DNA of 64,000 nt from Serripes groenlandicus (GCA_031761405.1 JASEVX010000005.1:6407724-6471723), one strand, 5' to 3'. Shown: positions 1-12,970, counted from the first letter of the stretch. Numbers and translations are program-made. Notes: generated from the sequence alone by a model not told the origin.

Positions 1-1
1 T

Positions 2-315
2 GCATAATTAATTGTTTGGCGAGCATTATATCATGAACGTGCGAAAGGTTAGAACAAGCCTGAACGTGCTGCGACCTTGACCCAAATCATAGTTCAGTGG
101 CAGTCCATGGATGCTATGAATATTAGTTGAAGATTAAATATAGTTCTAAAGTTTTATGATTTAACGGGCCATTGGCCTAACCGTCATTAAACATCGGCAC
201 ATCTCTGAGGGATGGTACTATAAGGCTGTCATTGGACTTTGTATATCCTAGCCTGGCATAATTAATTGTTTGGCGAGCATTAATTATATCCTGTACATGC
301 GAAAGGTTAGCACTA
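2..315 (+). repeat. Direct repeat of about 57 bp
   Basis: CATAATTAATTGTTTGGCGA GCATTA...GCGAAAGGTTAG occurs at about 3-53 and again at about 258-310, 255 bp apart. Confidence 0.75.
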
Positions 316-789
316 GATGAGTTCCATTCTATTGGGCAAGTCATTGTGTTACATTGCCATCTGAACACAATCTAGTACTTTCTAAAGCACTTATAACATT
401 TCCCATTACAAACGAGTATATGCGCATTCCTACATTACATTTATACAACGGTGTTGTTTATGTGTTATTATTGGGTTTTGTGTGGGGAGGGGGCGTATTA
501 GAGTTCACGGTGAAATTCTTGGGCCCCAGGTTTGTAATGTGATGTTGGTAATAGTATTTTCACAAGTTGCTATTGGAAGAGCGCAAAATTCGATACAATT
601 CGAATTCAATGAATTCTAACAAAGTATTTATTGTCCTGAATTTATATTTCAGTATCCTTGCGAGGCAGCTATTTTTCTCGTTGCATGTCTTGTTGTTTAA
701 ATCGTCTTTGCCTTGTACCAAAGAAATAAAAAATAACCCACTATTTAAACGGAAACCCTGTCCTACATGTAGGCCTACATGCTTTCTCA

Positions 790-971
790 TGCCTTTGCAG
801 CGGACGAATTTTGAAAACACTGTTGCAAAGGAAGAAATAATTTTTCCTTTTTCCACAGAGTTTTCAATCTTTTCAGTACTTAAATTTTTATTTTGAGAGG
901 TTTTCGACATTTTTTCCAACATGTTTTCAAAGTCGTCTGCTGCAGATTTGTTGTATGTGGGATAGGGTTAA
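790..971 (+). mobile_element. TTAA MITE, left end lost
   Basis: Recognised from CAGCGGACGA...TTGAAAACACTGTTGC, the inner AAGGAAGAAAT...TTTCC palindrome and the right end GTCGTCTGCTGCAGATTTG...GGGATAGGGTTAA. Confidence 0.75.
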
Positions 972-1015
972 CTATGGGTAATCAGTTATTTCCATGTTGG
1001 TTATTTAGGAAACGC

Positions 1016-1225
1016 ATATGAGCCTTCCCATTGTGGACTCTGCATAAAGTATCGACCCGGATCAGCCTAAGCATGTCTCGCAGGCAAACCTGAACAGAGA
1101 CATTTCGCCTCCTGTGTTTTTTTTCTGTTTCAGGAATCATTACTCTATACCTCTATCCCCCTGAGACGGAATGTGTCGGCCCGAATTAGCCTTATCTGGG
1201 TCGATATATTACGCAGAGTCCATTA
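1016..1225 (+). mobile_element. Truncated copy of the 39278 palindromic MITE
   Basis: CATTGTGGACTCTGCATAAA GTATCGACCCGGATCAGCCT matches the 39278 element, and TGGGTCGATATATTACGCAG AGTCC gives the opposite arm; the outermost ends are lost. Confidence 0.65.
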
Positions 1226-1395
1226 TATTGGGTGTCTCTCTTGCGTGGTGCACGTTTGACAGCAGACACCTTGACACGAACAATACCGATGTATAACGGC
1301 TTCATTCGGAAATCACCGAGACCGCTTGGGATTCTTCCTTAAAATAAATGTTGAACAACTTTATGTATTCGTGGAACAATGTATGAATAGGTTTT

Positions 1396-1535
1396 TTGAT
1401 TGATTGGGGTTAACAACTTGGCAGTGATATCACGGCTGTCAGTTCGCCTTTCCATGTTTCCTGGCTTTAACTCTCCATTACACCACGCAGAAGTATTTTA
1501 CATATAGCTGACTGCTTTTCGACAACGACTGTTAG
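1396..1535 (-). mobile_element. SINE, family A, 5'-truncated
   Basis: Shares TTGATTGATTGGGGTTAAC, GATATCACGGCTGTCAGTTC and CTGACTGCTTTTCGACAAC with other family A copies. Confidence 0.7.
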
Positions 1536-1539
1536 CATA

Positions 1540-2984
1540 TTTTCATATGTACACTATAAGAGGATCAGATATTATTTCGTAATCTTCATGGTTATCAACC
1601 TTTAATCGCAAACTAAGTTACTAATATTTAGTTCCCAAGTCTATACCGATAGAGAAAATTATTTTGTTATGACTGTCATGCAACGTGTATCAAGGAAACA
1701 AACAGCGAGGTTCAAATAAGTAGTTTTGTGAGCATTTTCTTCCAATCAATTCCAATATTACCTTAGCCCAGAATGACCACTATCCTTTTATGACTTCCTG
1801 TATCCAGACGACATAATTTTCATTTTTTTTTCTTTTGAACTGTTCCGTTTTCAGTTAATTAGGAATATTGCATTTTATTTATTATTTTCACAAAAATCAT
1901 ATATATACATCAAATGTAAGATATCAAAACGTTTACGTATTTTTCTAATATTTCGATGGTTATGTGTTAGACGTGCACAACTTTATCTTACTTTGGATAT
2001 GGTTGTGCTCGTTTTGACATGTTGCCTAACCGGAATATATTTGTCTCAAAAAACTAGATATGAACTATTGATCAAATCGAGGTCGCATTTAGAGACAAAC
2101 TAAAAATGTTTGTAATTATTAAAGGGGATGGCCGTATCTAAGTTGGGAGAACTTGTAGCCAGATCGTTTGCCTATTGCATGTATTATTTGTAAATCTGTA
2201 TTTTATATGCATGAATGTTTTATGAGCAATAAAATATGTTTAAAATAAAAACTTATTGTACGAAGTTGCATTGCCATTTGCCGAACGTCGGAAAGATTGT
2301 TGGCCGAGCTGAGGTTCGAAGTCAAAACTCCTGGATTGTCAATTGTCAAGCTATTTAATTAAGAATGTGAATATTAAAATTTGCGAAAAATAGGCACACA
2401 TTTTAAAGAAGACATTACAAGTTGACAATATTTACCTGATCCTGACCTTTGCTAAAATATGCGAACCATAATATTTACACAAAGGTCAAAGTAAGGTTAA
2501 TATTGTCGAGTTATATTTACATGTAACATAGTGGTAAATGGTTTGCACACACACATATATATATAGGTTATACATTGACGATAAGTATTTATTAGTAAAC
2601 TCTGGTGGGGCGGGAGTGAGTGCACTGCGTACGGCAATTCTATATTTACATCGTGAGAAACTTTTCGATACGCGGACAGCTATTGGGAATTTGTAGTTCT
2701 ATATTTAGCCACGCGATAAAGCCATGCGGTTTTTGAATGAACTTGTACTTACATTCGTGTGTTACAGTTATATTACGTTTAAGGTTACCTGTTGGACTAC
2801 AAACTGTCTGACCGCGCATGGAATGTACATAGTAAGTACATGTGTATGCGCTAGTTATAGTACTATAGTATATCGGGTTACGTTACGTTGGTAAAACATG
2901 TGGCTAGACTATTTACATTACAAAGGTAGCCAGTTACCCGAGATTTTTTTTCGTGGAGTATTGTTCGTGAGAGTAAGGAAACAA
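1540..2984. other. No gene seen
   Basis: AT-rich sequence with no long frame and no repeat recognised elsewhere in the window. A near-AATAAA stretch (2225-2250) has no gene attached. Confidence 0.6.
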
Positions 2985-3046
2985 GTAGTACTGGCCGCCG
3001 TAATATAATTTAAATACTGCTGAAAACGACATTAAACAAATATATT
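2985..3046 (+). mobile_element. SINE, family A, 3' fragment
   Basis: Only the 3' end is left (GTACTGGCCGCCGTAATATA ... GAAAACGACATTAAAC). Confidence 0.5.
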
Positions 3047-3135
3047 AGCATTGTGATATAACTATGGCGGTTTGGAAGCAAGCTATATATTCGATTTGCT
3101 TCTTGGCAAATGTTCTATTAAAGAGTTCAAAACGT

Positions 3136-3330
3136 TGATTGATTGTTTGGTGTTTTCCCTGACGCCAGCCAGTCAGTCAGTCGTAATGCTAACCCCGCAA
3201 CTCTGAGCGCAAAGGAAGGTAGCCATAACTACCATTTCTAAAGTCTTAAGTCTTAAGGCCCGGCCGGGGATCGAACCCGCGACCTCCCGTACCCGAGGCG
3301 GACGCTCTACCACCACACCACCGAGACGGT
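3136..3330 (-). mobile_element. tRNA-derived SINE, family B
   Basis: Minus-strand head CTCGGTGGTGTGGTGGTAGA (box A) and GGGTTCGATCCCCGGCCGGG (box B); the body contains CCTTTGCGCTCAGAGTTGCG, and the tail on the low side is TTGATTGATTG-like. Confidence 0.85.
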
Positions 3331-3496
3331 TGAAGTGATTCAACAGGTCTATTCAGAATGACCACCGGGGCGGTCTAAAAGAAACATTGTGAGCAATATC
3401 GATAAATTACACGTGAAGGTACAACGGGAGAATGTATGTTTGGTTGTCTTGAAGCTTATGTACCGATCTATTTAAAACCAGACCTAAGTGTCGCTA

Positions 3497-3955
3497 GCTC
3501 GTATATAGACCGGATGACTGCCATATAAACGTCGTCTCAGTTTGCTAGCTCGTTTATAGACCGGATGACTGCCCTATACACGTCGTCTCAGTTCGCTAGC
3601 TCGAGTATATATCTGATGACTGCCCTATACACGTCGTCTCAGTTTGCTAGCTCGAATATATATCTGATGACTGCCCTATACACGTCGTCTCAGTTTGCTA
3701 GCTCGCATATATATCTGATGACTGCCCTATACACGTCGTCTCAGTTTGCTAGCTCGCATATATATCTGATGACTGCCCTATACACGTCGTCTCAGTTTGC
3801 TAGCTCGAATATATATCTGATGACTGCCCTATACACATCTTCTCAGTTTGCTAGCTCGTATATATATATGATGACTGTCCTATACACGTCGTCTCAGTTT
3901 GCTAGCTCGCATATATATCTGATGACTCTCCTATACAGGTCGTCTCAGATTGAAC
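3497..3955 (+). repeat. 51-bp tandem repeat, about 9 copies
   Basis: Unit core GACTGCCCTATACACGTCGT CTCAGTTTGCTAGCTCG(N)ATATATATCTGAT. Because 51 is divisible by three, the plus strand stays open from 3565 to 4038 as copies of MTALYTSSQFASSHIYL. No flanking gene structure supports translation. Confidence 0.92.
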
Positions 3956-4241
3956 TGTGTACGTACATCGAAGTAGTTTCGTCTGATTGTAATGGGAATG
4001 CTTACATACATAAGTATTGTCCTGCAGCTACCATGTAAATAAAGCTTTATGGTTCCAATTAATATCGATTTAATTTGAGAGCGGACAACCCCGAATTTAG
4101 CTAATTTTAACTGATCTTTAAGGGGCAATAATTGAGCAGTACCTGGGTTAGATCGGACAGGGTATCGATATTGTCCGTTGCGACCAAGTGTGATGAATAG
4201 TAAATAAGAATTGGCCAAGTTAGTTTTGCAAATTTCACTAT

Positions 4242-4471
4242 TTAACCCTTTCCCTCATAGAGACGCTTTCTGACTCCTCTGCAGCAGACTGCTTTTTGAA
4301 AACATAGTGCCAAAAGAAGAAATTGCACAAAACGTGCAATTTCTCCTTTCGCCACAATGTTTTTCACTTTTTGTCATAGGTTATCCATTCAATTATGGAG
4401 ATTTTCTATGTTTTGACAAAATACGTTCAAAGTCGTCTGCAGCAGAATTGTCGTATGAGGGAAAGGGTTAA
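4242..4471 (+). mobile_element. TTAA MITE, full length (230 bp)
   Basis: Left end TTAACCCTTTCCCTCATAGA, right end TATGAGGGAAAGGGTTAA, with GCAGCAGACTGC and GTCGTCTGCAGCAG as inner arms and a central hairpin GAAATTGCACAAAACGTGCAATTTC. TTAA at both ends and CCC-starting termini suggest a piggyBac-type MITE. Confidence 0.9.
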
Positions 4472-4851
4472 CTGTCCAGTCTGGACGTTCTAGACTCAAT
4501 TCGAACTTGGCCGAGATAATGTTCCAATAAATGTTATTGCGACATCCGGATTAGGTTTATTTGAGTTAGAGAGAGCGGACAACTTCAGTGGACGCCGCAC
4601 GCCGTCCGTCGCAGACACAGAGTGCATTTGGTTGAAGATATTGTGGCAAAAGGAGAACTGCTTGTTATGAGCTTATATGTCTCATATCATGCCTATCTGC
4701 TTTGCCCACCCCCCTTTACCTACACAATTCGAAACTGTCATTTCGGATACATGCGAAGGAAAGGTTTGGGTCAACCTGTGCATGCACGTGTAATCTGAGC
4801 AGAGTATTTGCCTCGACAGGAGAAATGAATAAAATAACAACCGATACCACA

Positions 4852-5054
4852 AAACCCTTTCCCACATAGAATAAATCTGCCGCAGACGACTTTAAAAATA
4901 CCTACATAAACATGAAAGTATAATTATTGAAAAGTGTTGAAAACGTTGTGGCAAAAGGTGAAATTGCTCCTAATTTAGGAGCAATTTCTCCTTTTGCCAC
5001 AATGGGTTTGACAGTCGTCTGCTGAAGAGGCGTTTGTATGTGGGAAAGGGTTAA
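4852..5054 (+). mobile_element. TTAA MITE
   Basis: Left end AAAACCCTTTCCCACATAGA (TTAA mutated), right end GTGGGAAAGGGTTAA; centre GGAGCAATTTCTCCTTTTGC. Confidence 0.85.
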
Positions 5055-5533
5055 CTTCTAACATATAATAGACCCAGAAATGTAGTAGCCCAACACTTCG
5101 GAGCTTCTTTCTCCAATAAAGTACAAGCGCCGACAAAAACGATTTGCAACACGTGAAACTAAACTATTAAGAATAAGTTATACCACAGACATACAATACT
5201 AATATAATATTTGATCAAAACCTTACGACATTCGGAACATTTCGACCAACAGAACTCCAGATCAGTCCATGCGACTCTTAGCGGTCGAACCAGGATATTC
5301 CTTTAATTGTTTCTGAGAAGTCGCCAGCAAACGTTTATGATACAATCACGACTAAAGCGCATGTAATTCGATCCCAGTAACCATCCCGATCGTCGTTTCC
5401 GTGTGACGTAGTTTAGCTAGCCCACGTGTGTCCTTTATATCGAGTCTGCAGTCTAGACCCCATGCAGGCTTTAAATAACACGAACAGAGTTATCTCCCTT
5501 CTAGTTTTTGTGTGGATTCTAGATACTTATCAG

Positions 5534-5966
5534 TCTTACCATTGTTGACTGGGACAGTACTTGTTACCATTGTTTACTGGGACAGTACTTGTTACCATTG
5601 TTGACTGGGACAGTACTTGTTACCATTGTTTACTGGGACAGTAATTGTTACCATTGTTTACTAGGACAGTACTTGTTCCATTGTTTACTGGGACAGTACT
5701 TGTTACCATTGTTTACTGGGACATTAATTGTTACCATTGTTTACTGGGACATTAATTGTTACCATTGTTTACTGGGACAGTACTTGTTACCATTGTTTAC
5801 TGGGACAGTACTTGTTACCATTGTTTACTGGGACAGTACTTGTTACCATTGTTTACTGGGACAGTACTTGTTACCATTGTTTACTGGGACAGTAATTGTT
5901 ACCATTGTTGACTGAAACAGTACTTGTTACCATTGTTTACTGGGACAGTACTTGTTACCATTGTTA
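5534..5966 (+). repeat. 28-bp minisatellite, about 15 copies
   Basis: Unit TTACCATTGTTTACTGGGAC AGTACTTG with single-base variants (ATTAATTG, GTAATTG, TTGACTG). The frame stays open across 5589-5915 as a shadow of the array. Confidence 0.93.
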
Positions 5967-6052
5967 GAGTAAAATGCTTAAGAGCAAGCTTGTTCACCCT
6001 TGATAATTGTTTTCAGACATCAGTACTTTTATATCACAGTATAACTGTATGA

Positions 6053-6236
6053 CTAGATAAGAGGGAGTGAACAGGTATTTCATTCGCAATATCTCTCTTA
6101 TTACTCAACCAAACCATATGTTGTGGGTACTCAAAAAATAATTGTCCCACTGAGTAAATTCTTTTGAGTACACACAACATAGGTTTTGAGACTCAAATAA
6201 GAAATTTAGAACATAAATATTGCCCCTTATCTAGAG
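6053..6236 (+). mobile_element. TAGATAAG-type MITE
   Basis: Ends CTAGATAAGAGGGAG / TTGCCCCTTATCTAG are inverted, and the inner arms AACCATATGTTGTGGGTACTC / GAGTACACACAACATAGGTT are inverted around a short centre. Related copies at 23850-24255, 57700-57862 and 58204-58620. Confidence 0.75.
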
Positions 6237-6239
6237 CTC

Positions 6240-7190
6240 TGATAGATTTAACAACGTAAGTGTAGAAGGTTTAAAGCATTATGCTTCACAAATACCTTAA
6301 TTTACTTCTCTCTCTCCCATTCATGTTTGTGTTTGTTGTCCGCTGAATTGTTCCATTGCATGGAAAAGGAGAATCCTGATCAATAGCTATAACATAATTC
6401 CAATACAAGCCTAAATGTTTTAGTTTATACATTCTGCGATAAGTTTGGATAGCCACTCTACCATCCATAGCGATACAGTGGCGTTCACTATTTTATAAGG
6501 AAGTTAATATTTTATTATAGTGTGTAACAAAACAAACATACACAAATAGTTTATACAATCACTGCTACGAAAACTAATAGTGCATTGCATCGTTCCAACG
6601 GAAGATTATATTTGTGTAGTATAATTAATTTACGAAAATAGAATATGTATTTTAAACAATAACTTCGATTCTTATATCCGTAAAGCATGTCCTCGAAGTC
6701 TAGTATAAATAGAACGGCATTCCTGCGTATTTGTAGATATTAAGTAAATTCAAACAATTATTTTTTGTTAGAAACCGAGATGCGAGTACAAATACCAATA
6801 TAAATACACAGCACAGGGTCGTTCATGTAGTTGGTATGTTTCTTTAGAGGGTTATAATTAGCTACTAACCAACAACGCGATCGAACGTAATCACACGATC
6901 CTATCCATTCTTATATAATGAAAATTGTTCACTGCTAATATGATGTTTGTTTAACACAGTTTCATTTCACAATGGCCAAACAAAACTCAGTAATGTTAAG
7001 TTATTAGGATGTTCGACTTAAGTCATTTAGAGAAATTAAACCCATAAACTGCGACCAATATCATATAAGGATATATAACTCGTACTAATTGTTATGAAGA
7101 ACTCATTCACATATTATAGTAAATCTATATGGAATGATATCCCATGTGACATATGAGCATCGCTTAGTGTTAACATATTTAAGGAACACT
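6240..7190. other. No gene seen
   Basis: Unique-looking AT-rich sequence without exon-like frames flanked by splice signals. Confidence 0.55.
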
Positions 7191-7192
7191 AT

Positions 7193-8334
7193 AAACAAGA
7201 GGGCCATGGATCGCTCAACTGAGAATGGGCTATTGAAGACTTTAACTCTTTCAGCGCCAATGGCAATATGAGGTTTTTGCCTGGCAGAAATGTTTGTTGA
7301 CTGGAAGCATTTTCTGACAAAGCTTATTGATTTTTAACGGTTTATTACAAAGAAGTGTTAATACTTCTCAACACAACTGTAAATGAAATTATGTGCGTGT
7401 TCTATACTTATTGATTTGGACTAGAGTTGGAGCCTAGTTTTTATGTTGGCATAGACATTATTTGCCAGGTTGAAACGACCTGCCTTTCTTTTCATTTTAT
7501 TTCATGTCTAGTTGTAAGATAAAAAATGCGGTCTCTATAGTTTTAACAAAAAAAAAAAGTTCTACAATATGGCCTAGTGACCTAGTTTATGACCGGACAT
7601 GACCCATTTTCAAACTTAACCTGACAAACATTCTGACAAAGTTTCAACATGCTCAAGCCCAAAATGCACGTTCCAGAGTGTAACAAGATTTTCCTTCAAT
7701 TTGACCTAGTGCCCTAGTGTTTGACCCTACATGATCCATATTCAAACTTGGCTTAGATATTCGAACTTAGCCAATATATGATCAAGACAAATATTCTGAC
7801 AAAGTTTCAACATGCTCAAGCCAAAAATGCGGCTTCCAGAGTGTAAACTCGATTGTTCTTCAATTTGACCTAGTGACCTAGTTTTTGACCTGATATGACC
7901 CATATTCGAACTTGGCATAGATATCATCAGGACAAACTCAATGAGAAAGTTTCAAACGGCTCAAGTAAAAAACTGCGATCTCTATAGTGTCAAGGGTTTT
8001 CATAAATTTGGACTTGTGACCTAGTTTTTGCCCCCAACGTGACCTATATTCGAACTTGGCCTTGATATCACTAAGACAAACATTCTGACAAAGTTTCAAT
8101 ATGCTCAAGTTTAAAATGAGTGTTAACACAATTTTCATTTAATTTGATCTAGTGACCTAGTTTGTGACCCCACATGCCCCGGTTTCGAACTTGGCCTATA
8201 TTTGATGGAGATGTATGTTCTGATAAACTTTCATGAAGATTGGATGCAAACTGTCTTAACAAGCAAATGTTGACGACGAACAAAAGGCGATCACAAAAAC
8301 TCATCTGGAGCACTTCGTGCTTTGGTGAGCTAAA
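7193..8334 (+). mobile_element. Core-repeat element (GGGCCAT...GGTGAGCTAA family)
   Basis: Starts ACAAGAGGGCCATGGATCGC TCA and ends with a hairpin GAGCACTTCGTGCTT then TGGTGAGCTAA. Between are about 140-bp degenerate tandem units with GACCTAGTTTTTGACC, CCATATTCGAACTTGG and ACAAAGTTTCAACATGCTCA. No coding frame. Confidence 0.85.
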
Positions 8335-8464
8335 CATGTTTACTGCAATCTTGAGTATTACCTTTTTAAATTATAGTGACTGTTGATACCCATGAATTGT
8401 GTAACATTAAGTCTATAAGCTGCCTAGTGTCTGTCGCGAAGTTGATTACAAGTTAAATCAGTAT

Positions 8465-8650
8465 GCGTGTTTGCATATTGATATTGATTTTCTTATCCAT
8501 ACATATATACATACGATAATGTTATGTATGCATGTCTGTATATATTTATGTATGAGGATGTGTATGTAAGTATATGGGTTTCTATGTGTATGTATATATA
8601 AGTATTTATATGGGTGTACGTATGTGTGTGTGCATGAATGAATATAGAGA
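8465..8650 (+). repeat. Low-complexity TATG/TA-rich tract
   Basis: Irregular runs of TATGTATG and TATATA; the long histidine/tyrosine ORF on the other strand (8458-8658) is a by-product. Confidence 0.7.
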
Positions 8651-8659
8651 TTTATCACA

Positions 8660-9760
8660 TGACAATGCTTGTATCCGATCTAACATACCCATTACGTATT
8701 TCTTTATATGTTACGCGTGTAATATAACATGACCGAATCACTAACTTTGTATTTGTCCGCGAATGTTTACAAAATGACTGAGAACGTGTATCCGGTAAAC
8801 ACAAACGTCACAATAGATGGACGAGCTAAAGGGACCATTATCGGTCATATTATTTTTTTCGGCGATAGCTGTTTAACCTCAGTTTTGACCTAGATGTTTA
8901 ACAAATGATCTAGATTGTAGACCAATCAAATGTTTTATTTAATGAATAATGTCGAAGAAATAAAGGAAATGAAACGTTTTTATTGGTTCATAGTTAATTT
9001 GACGATCCTACGAGAGGCACTAATAAGATGAAGTGTTAAAATGAAATGTTCTGCATATCAACTTTTAATTGTTTTCCTTAAGAAATAAATTTCAGTGAAA
9101 AAAATCAGTGAAAACGTATGAAATATAATATTTAAAAGAAAAATATTAATTATTTTTGAAACATGATAAGTTTTTAGTTATTTATCGTCAATTGAAACGT
9201 ATACACCTCTTGGGAGCCTCGCGTAATCTCCAGTCATGTGGCGTTTTCTCGGCCTTGATAACTGAAGCTGGATGGAGATTGGTAAACACATATAACCTTT
9301 CTGATATTCAAGTCAAATAATATGCGCATGTTCCATTGCTTAGTGTTTTCTCATATTGATCGCCGTTTATCTTTTTTTAAAGATATTTCTTGTTTGTGAT
9401 AGGTAAACAGTTTATTAAGTATTACATGTTGGGACTATTTTCTGACCGCGAAAGCCCGATAGTTTTTGTTTCGTCATGTGATAAAAAGAATCTGACATTC
9501 GTATTCATTTCATAAAGATTTATTAAGCTCGCCAAAGGCTCGCTTAATAACAAATTGCTTGAAATCGTTTAATATAACTTTATATGAAATGACAACTCAT
9601 GTCAGATCCAATATATATATATATATATATAAGTTGAAGGCCATATGCTAGATAATATTTTATTTGTACATCAAAATATATCTTGATATGTAACCTTCAT
9701 TAAATAAAGATAATTTTTATAGAGAAACAAAAGGTAAATTAATCACCTCATTACAGTATC
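8660..9760. other. No gene seen
   Basis: AT-rich, with a TA microsatellite at about 9609-9632 and nothing coding. Confidence 0.55.
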
Positions 9761-9763
9761 TCC

Positions 9764-9955
9764 AATAAGCAGTGGTGCACAGGCCTCTCGTACAAAAGGT
9801 CCCGGGTTCGAGTCCCGTGATGAGCGGGTTCTGACTTCACACAAACGGCGCAAGTACTGGTTAAGTCTGCATGAAGCAGACATCGAGGTGATAAATATAA
9901 GCTGAAAGCTGGTTTCGCAATCGATGTAAATTAAATAAGCTTAAACTAAACTAAA
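9764..9955 (+). mobile_element. tRNA-derived SINE, family C
   Basis: Box B region GGTCCCGGGTTCGAGTCCCG, then GCGCAAGTACTGGTTAAGTC and a 3' part GGTTTCGCAATCGATGTAAA ending in TTAAACTAAACTAAAC. Related to 25592-25803. Confidence 0.8.
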
Positions 9956-10263
9956 CTAACTTATTTACATTGCAGTAAACTGAATAATATAAAATGATAA
10001 TTGAATAAATGAAAAGAGTATATTAAGCCGCGATACAGAAACATCGACACGGATCTGTTTACACCATCAATTCTAAATATCTTTCTAATTCTAAGTTAAA
10101 TAAGTAAGACACTTTCAGCTAACCAGTAAGAAATTGTTTTAATTCTAAATTAAGGATTTTCTTTTAATATAGAACATAAATACATGTTGAAAGGTTGGTG
10201 AATACGGGCACACAAGAGTTCAAGATCAGCTTCTCGTACAATCCTACCAGGTCGGATATTCTA

Positions 10264-10405
10264 GAACATAACTAGAATGGAGTGCTCCGCGGAGCACGCC
10301 TGCTCATTGAAAGTGTGACGAAAAAGTGTGACGGACAGACAGATTGACGGACAAAACAAAAGTAATCCCTAAGTGCCTACCATGCTACGCAGGGTAACAC
10401 AAAAA
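10264..10405 (+). mobile_element. Short relative of the 24712 repeat
   Basis: ACTAGAATGGAGTGCTCCGC GGAGCAC palindrome at the start, AAGTAATCCCTAAGTGCCTA CCATGCTACGCAGG at the end. Confidence 0.7.
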
Positions 10406-10905
10406 GATTCTAAAAGGAATGTTATCTAAATCGGCATGACTCTCTTAACAAGACTATTTTGCTACAGCTGAACTTTTCATTCGTTTTTTTGTCCAATAAT
10501 CGGGACTCTCCGTAAAGGATGTCTCCGACATCAAGGCAGTTTTATAAATATCCATTGACGGTAATGCTGGTGCCGTTATTACAAGATATTATTTATTAGT
10601 ATTGAAAATCCTTTCACTTTCTTAGCATGTCATTTACGGCTGTTTTAGAACAAGTTGAGAATGGTGCGACCGGCTAACACTTCCTCCTTACATTACAAGG
10701 CCGATTTCAACAACACTTCACATGACTCTGCATTTGGTGGTACTTTTTCTGTGATTTTTATTGGTAGTTTCAACGTCGCGGCACCAGAAAGGGGATCAAA
10801 TGAATTCAAAACTTTAACAATCTTCTCCTCTGAATGTTACAAGACTGATTTAAAGGTAATTTGACAAAATTGTTTCTTATGTGACCCTTGACAAATGACC
10901 TTGTT
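10406..10905. other. No supported gene
   Basis: One 69-codon frame (10655-10864) has no recognisable motif or splice context. Confidence 0.5.
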
Positions 10906-10909
10906 TTAA

Positions 10910-12560
10910 AAAAACAAGAGGGCCATGATGGCCCTGGATCGCTCACCTTAATTATACAATGTACTGCAATGCAAAACACATCAAGACAATTATTCTGAAT
11001 GCAACCTCCACAGTGTTAACAATACTTTCCTTCATTTGGCCTAGTGATCTATATTTTTTACCTGATATGACCCATATTCCAACATGGACTAGATATCATC
11101 AAGACAACATTCTGACTAAGTTTCAACTTGCTCAAAGTAAAAATGCGGCCTCCGGAGTTTGAACAATAGTTTCCTTTATTGACCTAGTTTCTGATCCAAT
11201 ATGACCCATATTTGAACTTGACCTAGATATAATTCAGACAAACATTCTGACCAAATTTCAAGCTGCTGAAGCAAACAATGCGGCATCCAAAGTGTTCACA
11301 AGATTTTCCTTCAATTTTATCTAGTGACCTAGTTTTTGATCCAGCATGACCCATATTCAAACTTGGCCTACATAATCATCAAGAAAAACATTCTGATAAA
11401 GTTTTATCATGCTGAAATTAAAAATGCAGTATCCAGAGTGTTAACATGATTACTCTTCAATTTGGTCTAGTGACCTAGTTTTTAACCCGGCATGACCCAT
11501 ATCCGAACTTGGCCTAGATATCATTTATACAAACATTCTGACCAAATTTCAAATTGCTGAAGCAAAAAATGCAGCTTTTACCGAGTTAACAAGATTTTCC
11601 CTCAATTTGGCCTAGTGACCTAGTTTCTGATCCAATATGACCCATATTTGAACTTGAACTAGATATCTTTAAGACAAACATTCTGACAAAATTTCAAGCT
11701 GCTGAAGCAAAAAATGCGGCATCCAAAGTGTAAAAAAGATTTTCTTTCAATTTGGGCTAGTGACCTAGTTTTTGACCCGACATGACCCATATTCGAACTT
11801 GGCCTAGATATCATTCAGCTCAATATTCTGAACAAATTTCAAGCCGCTGAAGCAAAACATGCGGCTTCTACAGAGTTAACAAGATTTTCCCCTCAATTTG
11901 GCCTGGTGACCTAGTTTCTGACCCAATATGACCCATATTTGAACTTGACCTCGATATATTTAAGACAAACATTCTGACCAAATTTCAAGCTGCTGCAGCA
12001 AAAAATGCGGCATCAAAAGTGTTAACAAGATTTTCTTTCAATTTGACCTAGTGACCTAGTTTTTGACCCGGCATAACCCATATTCGAACTTGACCTAGAT
12101 ATTTTTAAGACAAACATTTTGACGAAATTTCAAACTGCTGAAGCAAAAATTGTGGCCTCTGGAGTGTTAACAAGATTTTCCTTCAATTTGACCTAGTGAC
12201 CTACTTTTTGACCCAACGTGACCCATGTTCGAACTTGACCTACATATCATCAAGACAAACATTCTGATAAAGTTTCAATATGCTCAAGTTGAAAATGTGG
12301 CCTCCAGAGTGTTAACAAGATTTTCCTTCAATTCGACCTAGTGACCTAGTTTTTGACCTCATATCGCCCAGTTTCGAACTTGTCCAAGATTTTATGGAGA
12401 TGAACGTTCTGATAAACTTTCATGAAGATTGGATGCAAAATGTAGCCCGTAGAGTGTTAACAAGCTCAAATGTTGACGATGGACGACGGACGACGCACGA
12501 CGCCGGACAAAATGTGATCACAATAGCTCACCTTGCACTTCGTGCATAGGTGAGCTAAAA
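10910..12560 (+). mobile_element. Core-repeat element, about 10 units
   Basis: Starts AACAAGAGGGCCATGATGGC CCTGGATCGCTCACC, ends CACCTTGCACTTCGTGCATA GGTGAGCTAAAA; internal units alternate between GATCCAATATGACCC and CCCGGCATGACCC variants. Confidence 0.88.
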
Positions 12561-12867
12561 AGGATACGATTTACATAAAGAGTATTTCTCACTTTTCAAC
12601 GTTTTGAAACCAAAATCAATCAAACCGATACTTTCAATTAGTTTGACGTTAAATTATTTTCCTTAAACATTTTCAAGATAGATGAATCTCAGGTACCCAT
12701 TATTCACATTTTGTTTTAATATTTTATTTATAATGCTTCCGGATCTGTTCTTCTAGCACGCATTTTTAAACCTTTATATACTTATTGTGATTTTGTTTTG
12801 TATAAGTGCATTTTTTAACACGTTATTCGGGTCATGTAAACAAACGAGCGCAGTGCTGCTACACTAT

Positions 12868-12970
12868 TTCAACAAGAGGGCAATGATGGCATTGAAGCGC
12901 TGACCTGAGTATAGACCTAGTTTTTGACTTAGTTTTAAAATTGACTCAGGGTTTCCCTGACATAACAAGG
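12868..12970 (+). mobile_element. Core-repeat element, 5' fragment
   Basis: CAACAAGAGGGCAATGATGG CATTGAAGCGCTGACCTGAG, then part of one unit. Confidence 0.6.

Noticed and set aside
560..922. Long overlapping ORFs on both strands
   Set aside because: Part of the frame is a TTAA MITE and the rest has no conserved motif or splice context.
3497..5966. CRISPR-like array of regular repeats
   Set aside because: The units are contiguous without unique spacers, in an animal genome; these are minisatellites.
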